From contig UQBS01000078.1 in assembly GCA_900539345.1 (NCBI GenBank), positions 1 through 9,934 on the forward strand: a stretch of DNA of 9,934 bases, read 5' to 3'. The notes beneath the pieces are model-generated. The model searched no databases and was not told where the DNA came from. It was given only the letters and a program-made list of their open reading frames with translations. A program made the translations under genes and the position numbers. Shown piece after piece: positions 1-5,526 of the stretch; within the stretch, counting starts at the first letter, position 1; each line of letters begins with the position of its first letter. This stretch comes from an uncultured Coriobacteriaceae bacterium (GTDB taxonomy: Bacteria; Actinomycetota; Coriobacteriia; Coriobacteriales; UMGS124).

Positions 1-58
1 CTGCGGGCTCTGCCGAGCCTGCCGCCTCGTGTGCCAAGGGCTGCTGCTCGTTAGTCAT
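1..58 (-). CDS. N-terminal fragment of an unidentified protein
   Basis: Reading leftward from an ATG at 58-56, the frame stays open to the window edge and gives 19 residues starting MTNEQQPLAHEAAGSAEPA. The start overlaps the stop codon of the upstream channel gene (TAA at 53-51) by 8 nt, an arrangement typical of translationally coupled genes. A purine-rich AAGGGA lies about 8 nt before the ATG and could be the ribosome site. The visible residues are hydrophilic and rich in Ala, Glu and Gln, so they do not look like a signal peptide. No family can be named from so short a piece. It could also be a chance open stretch; the overlap and the ribosome site are the only support. Confidence 0.5.
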   Translation of the reverse strand, partial: MTNEQQPLAHEAAGSAEPA

Positions 59-1397
59 TGTTGCCATCCCTTGGCGCACTCTCGTTTGCTTCCTTTGCTC
101 GCAGCGCCTTCGGCAGCGGAATCGCAGCACCGATTGCGGCGGCCGCGAGCAGCACCACGACGCCCTTGAGCGGGAAGCACAGGATGAGCAACAGGCCTGC
201 CATCACGGGCTGGCGCATGACGGCGCCCATGGTGGCGGCGGTGCAGGCGGCCACGCAGAACACCGGGTCGGCCCCGAGCAGCGCCGCGCACCCATAGCCC
301 AGGCTGATGCCCGCGAAGATGACGGGGAAGAAATGGCCGCCGCGCCAGCCCAGGTTGATGCACAGGGGAGTGACTGCGGCTTTGACCAGGCCTGTTGCTA
401 CGAGCACCCATGCCGGGATGGAGACCCACGCCGCCTGCAGCATGGTCGCTTGCGTCTCGCCGGCAAACATCGTGTAGGGCAGTGCCATGCCACAGAGCGC
501 CAGCACAAGCCCCGCCAAGACGGACTTGGCCACCGGGTGTTCGCCCATCCGTGTCGAAAGCGCGCTGGTCGCACGTTGCGACGCGTGGTACACCCAACCT
601 CCTACTGTGCCTACCAGGGCGAGTGGGATAAGCAGCGCGACCTCGCGCATGCCCGCTTGCGAACCCGAGAAACGGGGCATGCCCATGCCGCCTCCGAACA
701 TGTCGCCGAGCAGGGTGAACGCGCCAAGCGCCCCCGCAATGGCGAAGAGGTACACGAACGTCTTCTGCGCACGGGGCAGCACAAGCTCGGTCTCGCGACC
801 CTGCTCATCGAGTCCGTCGGCCGAACCCGAGAGTGGGGCGACGAAGCCGTAGAGCGGCGCAGTGAAGAGCGCGGTGAGCGTGGCCTGCACACCCACTGTG
901 GTGAGTGCGCGGAAATCGGCCCCAAAGCGGCGCATTCGGTCACCCACCCAGGTGCACAGGCCTGCGATGACGCCCGTGAGGCCCGCCTCGGGACCGATGC
1001 TGCCTCCAAAGAGAAGCGGCAGAAGCGCCGCGAGCGAGAGGCGCCCCAACTTGTCGTAAGGGTAGCGGCCCTCCCGCTTTACCTGCGCCATGACGCGCGT
1101 GAGTTCCTCGGGATGCACGTGCGTGGCCTTCTCGTACAGCCCGATGACCAAACCTCCCGCCACGCAAACGACCAGCGGGTACAGCGCGCACCCAAAGGGC
1201 CCGCTCGCCATCCAGGGGGCAACGCCTGTCAGTGCGCCTCCGAGCATCCTTGGCAGCGTGTCCCACACAAACGAGATTCCATGCTCCATGAGCAGGAAGA
1301 ACAGCCACACGAACGCGCCGGCTATCGCGCCTGTGAGCGCGACGCAGACGAGGAACATCAGGCGGTTGAGCGGCTTTGTGAGTTTCGACGCTGACAC
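51..1397 (-). CDS. Atypical ClC-family chloride channel/transporter
   Basis: An integral membrane protein of 448 residues, made mostly of hydrophobic helices, that should move chloride or a related anion across the cytoplasmic membrane. Two ClC signatures are visible: GGSIGPEAG at about residues 131-139, where Glu137 matches the gating glutamate of the GxEGP-type motif, and GGHFFP at about 353-358, matching the GxFxP anion-binding motif. The stretch FTAPLYGF (about 178-185) fits helix G/H, and HPEEL (about 95-99) sits where other members have GSGIPE. The classical GSGIP motif is therefore absent, and the proton-pathway glutamate appears to be replaced by Ser190-Gly191. The start chosen is GTG at 1397-1395 because GGAGGT lies 4 nt before it; a GTG at 1439 (462 residues) and an internal ATG at residue 14 are alternatives. 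The stop overlaps the next gene. The substrate, and whether it is a channel or an antiporter, cannot be told from sequence alone. Confidence 0.88.
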   Translation of the reverse strand: MSASKLTKPLNRLMFLVCVALTGAIAGAFVWLFFLLMEHGISFVWDTLPRMLGGALTGVAPWMASGPFGCALYPLVVCVAGGLVIGLYEKATHVHPEELTRVMAQVKREGRYPYDKLGRLSLAALLPLLFGGSIGPEAGLTGVIAGLCTWVGDRMRRFGADFRALTTVGVQATLTALFTAPLYGFVAPLSGSADGLDEQGRETELVLPRAQKTFVYLFAIAGALGAFTLLGDMFGGGMGMPRFSGSQAGMREVALLIPLALVGTVGGWVYHASQRATSALSTRMGEHPVAKSVLAGLVLALCGMALPYTMFAGETQATMLQAAWVSIPAWVLVATGLVKAAVTPLCINLGWRGGHFFPVIFAGISLGYGCAALLGADPVFCVAACTAATMGAVMRQPVMAGLLLILCFPLKGVVVLLAAAAIGAAIPLPKALRAKEANESAPRDGNND

Positions 1398-1870
1398 GGG
1401 GACCTCCAAAGGTGGGGCGCAGGGGTTGGCCGGCCGCACGCGTTGTATCGCCGCGCAAGAGCTTTTGGGCGAGCAACGCGCATGGCATATGCCACAAACT
1501 CATCACGCATTGTACGACGGCTTGCTCGCCGTATTTTTCGGAAACCTCTCACGCATTTGGACAATCGTCCTGCAGGTCACCAAATTGAACCGCGTCCCAA
1601 CACTTGGACGGAATATAGAGGCCGCACCTTCAAGCGCGAGCTGCGCTGCGGCGCTTGGATGGGTCAAATGAGGTTGCACTACAAGGACTGGTTCCGGAAT
1701 CTCTCGAGTTCGGCCGCTTCGGTTTCCCCGCGCCCCATGATTGCGGCAGGCGCCTGTGCCCGCGCGGGAAGGTGGTCCGGCGGGTTTTCCTCGTTGGCAA
1801 TCGCCCGGGGCGACTGTCGGTTTTATACGGTGGCGCAATACGTGTTGCAGGGATGGCCTTGGGACCTTTT
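1398..1870. other. Gene-free region upstream of the ClC gene
   Basis: No open frame here has a ribosome site or a recognisable protein, on either strand. The stretch presumably carries the promoter and leader of the ClC gene, read leftward, but I could not place a convincing -35/-10 pair. A perfect 12-bp palindrome TGGCATATGCCA lies at 1483-1494, about 86 bp before the ClC start, and could be an operator. The part around 1500-1620 is visibly less GC-rich than its surroundings, as expected of a regulatory region. Confidence 0.5.
1402..1407 (-). promoter_or_regulatory. Shine-Dalgarno of the ClC gene
   Basis: On the minus strand GGAGGT precedes the GTG at 1397-1395 by 4 nt. This site decides the start, because the more upstream in-frame GTG at 1439 has no comparable purine run. 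Confidence 0.6.
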
Positions 1871-1938
1871 TGGCAGTAAAACGGGTTTCGGAGTAGTTTT
1901 GCCGAGTGTACTGGCAGCGAAACGGGTTTCGGTGCAGT
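1871..1938 (+). repeat. Dyad repeat cluster A (two 27-bp units)
   Basis: Two copies of a 27-bp element, at 1871-1897 and 1912-1938, start 41 bp apart with a 14-bp unrelated spacer. Each begins TGGCAG, has the core CGAAACGGGTTTCG (AAAACGGGTTTCG in the first copy) and, in the second copy, ends GGTGCAGT. The element is itself an imperfect palindrome. In the second copy the arms GGCAGCGAAAC and, read backward, TGCACCGAAAC flank a central GG and agree at 9 of 11 positions. The 41-bp spacing is close to four helical turns. The same element recurs inverted at 2078-2185. The spacers are too short for a CRISPR array. Confidence 0.9.
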
Positions 1939-1950
1939 CAGAACGTTCTG
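1939..1950. repeat. Perfect 12-bp palindrome CAGAACGTTCTG
   Basis: This perfect palindrome abuts the last base of the second unit of cluster A. It could be a separate protein-binding site or part of the array's inner boundary. A related TTCAGAAC is found just before the middle unit of cluster B (about 2113-2120), so it may belong to the same architecture. Confidence 0.6.
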
Positions 1951-1989
1951 TGGGCGCCTTTTGTCCCGTTCCCAAAGGGCCTGAGGCCG

Positions 1990-2017
1990 CAGAATCCCGC
2001 ATCTGCTATCGATTCTG
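1990..2017 (+). repeat. Inverted repeat CAGAATC/GATTCTG
   Basis: Arms at 1990-1996 and 2011-2017 match perfectly over 7 bp around a 14-nt loop and are followed at once by TTGTTTTT. The shape is that of a weak rho-independent terminator on the plus strand, but the stem is AT-rich and no gene ends here. A second small hairpin, GTTGT/ACAAC around TTTT, follows directly at 2017-2030. Confidence 0.35.
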
Positions 2018-2022
2018 TTGTT

Positions 2023-2050
2023 TTTACAACGAAATTTAGGCCTATATAGA
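2023..2050 (+). promoter_or_regulatory. Promoter-like sequence between the inverted repeat clusters
   Basis: TTTACA at 2023-2028 is followed after 16 bp by TATAGA at 2045-2050, a fair match to a housekeeping sigma factor promoter, in the most AT-rich part of this otherwise GC-rich stretch. It points toward cluster B, but the next gene on that strand begins only at 3787, beyond a convergent gene, so no target is evident. It may be a chance match or the promoter of an untranslated RNA. Confidence 0.35.
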
Positions 2051-2077
2051 ACACTGGCCGACTTTTGCCTTGAGGTC

Positions 2078-2185
2078 ACTGCACCGAAACCCGTTTTGCT
2101 GCCAACGGGACCTTCAGAACTGCACCGAAACTCAATTTGCTGCCACTGGGCGAGGCGAATCGCACCAAAACCCGTTTCGCTGCCA
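2078..2185 (-). repeat. Dyad repeat cluster B (three 27-bp units, inverted)
   Basis: Three copies of the cluster A element in the opposite orientation, at 2078-2104, 2119-2145 and about 2159-2185, with steps of 41 and 40 bp and spacers of 13-14 bp. In plus-strand reading they run ACTGCACC, then the core, then TGCTGCCA or CGCTGCCA. The first copy differs from the reverse complement of the second cluster A unit at a single base (26 of 27). The middle copy is the most degenerate, with core CGAAACTCAATTTG, and the third has CAAAACCCGTTTCG. Substitutions lie mostly in the core and the left end, while GCACC and GCTGCCA are kept. The centre-to-centre distance from cluster A to cluster B is 166 bp, close to four unit steps. 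Confidence 0.9.
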
Positions 2186-2491
2186 ACACGGCTGGGGCCC
2201 CGGATGTTTTTCCGGACGTCGGGCCGTACAGTGTGGCCGAGTTCCTCCCCGTGCCGTCTGGCCGCCCTCCGCCACTTGGCCCCAGCGCCTTCTCGGCCCT
2301 CCCGCTCCTGCACTGCTCGATGCGGGCGCCCGGCCTTCGCGAGCACTCTTCGAACGCGACGCCCACTTATCCCCGCCGCCGAAGAACCCCTCGCACCCCG
2401 TGTTGCCGGGGCCGCGGGCCTTGCGGGATACGGGCGGCGCGGTCGGCCTCGCGCGCCCGCGCCCAGTCGCCGCCCATGCACGCGGTCCCGC
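2186..2491. other. GC-rich gene-free region downstream of the nuclease gene
   Basis: About 300 bp between the repeat array and the stop codon of the minus-strand nuclease gene. It lacks stop codons in several frames because it is very GC-rich, yet no frame gives a recognisable protein or has a ribosome site. A small hairpin, CCGGA/TCCGG around a T-rich loop, lies at 2200-2215 just outside cluster B. No clear terminator for the nuclease gene is visible. Confidence 0.5.
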
Positions 2492-3490
2492 CTACTTCCA
2501 AAACCGTCCATATCCCAACGACACGAGTTCGACCGAGGGCTTCTCCAAAATGAGCCGCCTATGGAGGTGCGCCCGGTCGTAGCGATGCCGCTGCCATGAG
2601 TCGCGCAGCCGGATGCCCAGATGAGAGGCGAGCTGTATGGCGAACGTTTCGAACGCTGCGTGGTCCCTGAGCTGGTTCCAGGTTAGTGTCAAGACCGTAA
2701 TGCCCAGGTACTCGAGGGAGTTTCTCCGCACGGCATCCCGCTCGATGCGATTGGAGTCCGAGTGAAACCCCTTGCTGTCGTACTCAACGGCCACCTGTTT
2801 GTCGGCCCAGAAGAAATCGCACTTGAACGAGCGCCGATGGAGGAGCCTCTGCTGCTTGGGCGTCAGGGTCTGCTCGAGGTTGACGTGTGCAGTGGGGAAA
2901 CCGCACCCGCCCAGCTCGCCGGGGAGCTGAAGCAGCATGCCTACTTCGCTTTCCTTGGGCGAAGCACAGCGGAAGGGCGCATACCGGGCGGCTCGTCTTG
3001 CAGGCGCAATCCCATGTACGCCGGTGAATCGCCGCGCGGCATCGGCCAGGGATTCCTTGGTGATAAGCGGTTCTCGTTCGGCGTGGCCCAGATTCCCATC
3101 GCAGTCGAGCGAGTATGTTCCTGCCATCCAGCCCAAAAGGCGTATGGCGTCGACGATGTCCAGCTCGTTGCAGAGCTGGATGAAGCATAGCTCCGGGGAG
3201 CTTGCAAAAACCGCAGGCTCTAGCTCGATGAACCCTTGTGCCATGCTCGCGGGATTGAAACGGTGGCGCTCAAGGGCCCCGCGCCCTCGGCGGCTTGCCG
3301 CGGCGCAGCTAAGCGTCTGAATCGGTTCACGCAGGCCGTAGGCGCGTTGCAGACGTTCGATTTGCGCCGCGCCGGCGTTGGAGACGAACCCGGCGGGCAA
3401 CGATGTCCTGGGGAAGTTGCCGACGTCGCTGCGGGCCGCAAGCACAGAAAGTGCCTCGAGGGCGCTGCGGTGTGTCAGGGCGATTTTCAT
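2492..3490 (-). CDS. Stand-alone DUF559/Vsr-like putative nuclease
   Basis: A cytoplasmic protein of 332 residues without signal peptide or membrane segment. The C-terminal third carries the pattern of the DUF559 family, which belongs to the Vsr-like part of the PD-(D/E)XK nuclease fold: SPKESE near 177-182, CDFFW with Asp225, VEYDSKGFH with Glu236, Asp238 and Lys240, then a basic helix and a GITVLTLTW strand at about 263-271. The N-terminal 170 residues (ALTHRSALEAL, a GLREPI segment, VFASSPELCFIQL) resemble the unassigned front part of proteins I associate with coriobacteria. The start is set by AGGAGG (3501-3506), 10 nt before the ATG at 3490-3488; upstream in-frame codons lack such a site. 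Family members occur in mobile and defence contexts, but the substrate is unknown and activity is inferred from motifs only. It stands alone, convergent with nothing, and the dyad array lies about 300 bp beyond its end. Confidence 0.8.
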   Translation of the reverse strand: MKIALTHRSALEALSVLAARSDVGNFPRTSLPAGFVSNAGAAQIERLQRAYGLREPIQTLSCAAASRRGRGALERHRFNPASMAQGFIELEPAVFASSPELCFIQLCNELDIVDAIRLLGWMAGTYSLDCDGNLGHAEREPLITKESLADAARRFTGVHGIAPARRAARYAPFRCASPKESEVGMLLQLPGELGGCGFPTAHVNLEQTLTPKQQRLLHRRSFKCDFFWADKQVAVEYDSKGFHSDSNRIERDAVRRNSLEYLGITVLTLTWNQLRDHAAFETFAIQLASHLGIRLRDSWQRHRYDRAHLHRRLILEKPSVELVSLGYGRFWK

Positions 3491-3720
3491 GGGGTTCGAA
3501 CCTCCTCGGGACGGCGGCGCGGCAGGGCGTCGCATATTGCCGAGGATCTTGTGGGATGGGGCGCAACCGCCCAGGCGAACCAAGTACGTACAGGCGCTCT
3601 TGGTTGGGAGCCCACACTGGCTCGTATGATCTTGGGGCGAGTATACTGCCCTTCGCCTCCCCAAAACGTTTCGTTATGGCTCCTGGTAGCTCTTCTCGCT
3701 CGATTTCTTCACAAGTGCGT
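3491..3720. other. Divergent intergenic region between nuclease and ABC operon
   Basis: Contains no credible gene and must hold the promoters of the two divergent units. On the minus strand AGTATACTCG around 3640-3649 offers a TATACT -10 box for the nuclease gene, which would give a leader of about 150 nt; it has no clear -35 partner. No operator for a known molybdate regulator is recognisable. Confidence 0.4.
3493..3507 (-). promoter_or_regulatory. Ribosome site and palindrome before the nuclease gene
   Basis: On the minus strand GAGGAGG (3501-3507) is the strong ribosome site that fixes the start. It overlaps a perfect 10-bp palindrome GGTTCGAACC (3493-3502), so a protein bound there could block translation or transcription. 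The palindrome also resembles a tRNA T-loop by chance, but no tRNA folds around it. Confidence 0.5.
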
Positions 3721-3726
3721 TATAAT
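3721..3726 (+). promoter_or_regulatory. -10 box of the ABC operon
   Basis: A perfect TATAAT lies 60 bp before the start codon of the binding-protein gene, predicting transcription from about 3733. No good -35 hexamer lies 15-19 bp upstream, so the promoter may need an activator. Confidence 0.55.
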
Positions 3727-3735
3727 CTCGAAACA

Positions 3736-3782
3736 ATGTCGGCAAACGGCCGATGTTTACAAAGCAACCCTTGGGAGGGGTT
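3736..3782 (+). promoter_or_regulatory. Structured leader with hairpins over the ribosome site
   Basis: Two hairpins can form in the short leader. The first pairs AATGTCGGC (about 3736-3744) with GCCGATGTT over a five-base loop, with two G-U pairs. The second pairs AACCC (3766-3770) with GGGTT (3778-3782) and places the ribosome site GGGAGGGG (3773-3780) partly in the loop and stem. The start codon follows 6 nt after the ribosome site. The arrangement could allow translational control, but it matches no riboswitch class that I recognise and is too short for the molybdenum-cofactor riboswitch. Confidence 0.4.
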
Positions 3783-3786
3783 CCAT

Positions 3787-4692
3787 ATGATTGAGAAGAC
3801 CGACCTTACCCGTCGTTCCTTCCTGCGTGCCGCGGTTGCGCTGGGCGTTTGCGCATGCGGTCTCGGCCTTGCCGGCACGGCATTCGCCGAGGACAAGAAG
3901 GAGCTCGACGGCCATGAGCTCAACATTTACTGCGGCGCCGGCATGACCGACCCCTTCACGAAGATCGCCGAGGCCTTCCAGGAGAAGACTGGCTGCATCA
4001 TGAACGTGACCTTCGCCAACGCCGCCCAGATCCAGACCCAGATTACCACCACCGAAGAGGGCGACTTCTTCATCGCCGGCTCCGTTGAGGAGCTCGAGCC
4101 CGTCGCCGACTACGTGCACGACAAGCTTGAGCTGGTCAAGCACATTCCCGTCCTCGTTGTTCCCAAGGACAACCCCAAGGACATCCACAACCTCGCCGAC
4201 CTCGAGAAGTGCGACGTCGTTCTCGTTGGCGACCCCGAGTCCACGCCCATCGGTAAGATTGCCAAGAAGGTCCTCACCAAGGCCGAGCTGTGGGACAAGC
4301 TCTTCGACGCCGGTGTCATCGTGACCACCACCACTGCTCCCCAGATTTCTGCCGCCATCGCCCAGGGCGAGGGCGACGCCGGCATCGTCTGGAAGGAGAA
4401 CGTGAAGGCCGAGGGCGCCGTCATCACCGACGCACCCGAGCTCGACAAGGCCGTCAAGGTCATCCCCGCCGCCACGCTCACCTGCTGCACCGACACCGAG
4501 GCAGCCGATGCGTTCCTCGAGTACCTCCAGACCGACGCTGCGTGGGACGTTTGGGCTGAGTTCGGCTACGAGAAGGCCGAGAAGAAGCCCGAGGAGAAGG
4601 CCGATGACAAGAAGGCCGAGGACGGCAAGGCTGAGGGCGACAAGCCCGTTGACAAGCCTGCCGACAAGGCCGAGGAGAAGCCCGCGAAGTAA
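3787..4692 (+). CDS. modA: Molybdate/tungstate-type ABC transporter substrate-binding protein
   Basis: The extracellular binding component (301 residues) of the importer encoded with the next two genes. It should bind an oxyanion such as molybdate or tungstate and deliver it to the permease. The N-terminus has a twin-arginine signal, TRRSFLRAA at residues 8-16, followed by a hydrophobic stretch; cleavage is likely after AFA at 32-34. Alternatively VCAC at 21-24 could act as a weak lipobox. Family features include GAGMTDPF near the mature start, VLVVPKDNP, GDPESTPIG at 148-156 and the GEGDAGIVW segment, all usual in ModA/WtpA-type proteins. The folded domain ends about residue 261 (FGY). After it comes a 40-residue tail with 12 Lys, 8 Glu, 6 Asp and 4 Pro, which is not part of the family fold. 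The start ATG has the strong GGGAGGGG site. Molybdate against tungstate specificity cannot be read from the sequence. Confidence 0.87.
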   Translation: MIEKTDLTRRSFLRAAVALGVCACGLGLAGTAFAEDKKELDGHELNIYCGAGMTDPFTKIAEAFQEKTGCIMNVTFANAAQIQTQITTTEEGDFFIAGSVEELEPVADYVHDKLELVKHIPVLVVPKDNPKDIHNLADLEKCDVVLVGDPESTPIGKIAKKVLTKAELWDKLFDAGVIVTTTTAPQISAAIAQGEGDAGIVWKENVKAEGAVITDAPELDKAVKVIPAATLTCCTDTEAADAFLEYLQTDAAWDVWAEFGYEKAEKKPEEKADDKKAEDGKAEGDKPVDKPADKAEEKPAK

Positions 4693-4704
4693 TGAGGTCC
4701 GCCC

Positions 4705-5517
4705 ATGGTTAACCACGCTGCACACGAGCGTGACCTGTTCACCGTCATTTGCGCGGTGGTCTGCCTCGTCTCGCTCCTGTTTATCGGGAGCGCTGTAGCA
4801 GCGATTGTCTTAGGCGGTTTTGAGCACCTTGGCGAGGCCCTGACCTCTGCCGAGGTGCTCTTCTCGCTGCGCATGAGCCTTGTGACCTCGACTATCTCGA
4901 GCACGATCTGCCTGTTGCTTGCGTTGCCCACTGCCTACACGCTTTCGCATACAAATTTCCCCGGCAAGCGCGCGGCCGAGATCCTGATGGAACTCACGCT
5001 GTCCTTGCCGTATATCCTGCTGGGCTTCGCGCTGCTGCTCATCTTCTCGTCGCCGATGGGCAAGGCGCTCAAGGCGGCGGGCTTTGCCGTGGTCTTCCAG
5101 CCAACGGGCATCGTGTTCGCGCGGCTTCTCGTGAACCTGCCGTTCGCCATCCGCATGGCTCGCACGGCGCTTGAAGACGTGAACCCGCGGATGGAGTTTG
5201 TGGCGCGCACGCTGGGCGCAAGCAGGTGGGAGGTTTTCCGCACCGTCATCTTGCCGCTGTGCCGCAACTCGCTTATCAGCACTTTTGTGTTCACCTGGGC
5301 GCGCGGTATGGGCGAGTTTGGTGCCACGCTCATGCTCGTGGGCGTGACGCGCATGAAGACCGAGACGCTGCCGGGAAGCATCTACCTCAGCATCTCGACA
5401 GGCAATTACGACACGGCCATGGCCACCGCCATCATCATGCTGGTGGTTTCCGCATGCACTTTGGCTATTGCAAACATCCTGAGCCGGCCTTCGGCCCAGT
5501 CGAGTTCGATCAGGTAG
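4705..5517 (+). CDS. modB: Molybdate/tungstate-type ABC transporter permease
   Basis: The membrane channel of the importer, 270 residues, with about six hydrophobic segments beginning near residues 12, 53, 94, 133, 190 and 236. The cytoplasmic EAA loop that docks onto the ATPase is visible at about 164-185 (EFVARTLGASRWEVFRTVILPL-type pattern, with the conserved Gly and the closing ILP). The segment ARGMGEFGATLML after it is characteristic of the molybdate/sulfate permease group. The gene begins 12 nt after the binding-protein stop, with TGAGG about 7 nt before the ATG, and is followed after 9 nt by the ATPase gene, so the three genes are surely one transcript. Length and topology fit ModB/WtpB proteins, and nothing appears broken. 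Confidence 0.88.
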   Translation: MVNHAAHERDLFTVICAVVCLVSLLFIGSAVAAIVLGGFEHLGEALTSAEVLFSLRMSLVTSTISSTICLLLALPTAYTLSHTNFPGKRAAEILMELTLSLPYILLGFALLLIFSSPMGKALKAAGFAVVFQPTGIVFARLLVNLPFAIRMARTALEDVNPRMEFVARTLGASRWEVFRTVILPLCRNSLISTFVFTWARGMGEFGATLMLVGVTRMKTETLPGSIYLSISTGNYDTAMATAIIMLVVSACTLAIANILSRPSAQSSSIR

Positions 5518-5526
5518 GAGGGCATT

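Noticed and set aside
1443..2039. Plus-strand open frame of 198 codons across the repeat region
   Set aside because: No ribosome site, composition rich in Arg/Ser/Cys, and it reads straight through the dyad repeats; a chance frame.
1871..2185. CRISPR array
   Set aside because: Repeats are near the right length, but spacers are only 13-14 bp, orientation switches in the middle, and no cas gene is present.
1630..2511. Minus-strand open frame of 293 codons
   Set aside because: It overlaps the nuclease gene's 3' end and both repeat clusters, is rich in Arg and Pro, and has no family features.
3491..3507. tRNA T-arm, suggested by GGTTCGAACC
   Set aside because: The flanking bases do not form a T-stem and no acceptor or anticodon arm folds in either direction; it is part of the nuclease ribosome-site region.
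3662..3673. Possible sixth dyad element, CAAAACGTTTCG
   Set aside because: It lacks the central GG and the outer GGCA/TGCC arms, so the match is only the short AAACGTTT palindrome.
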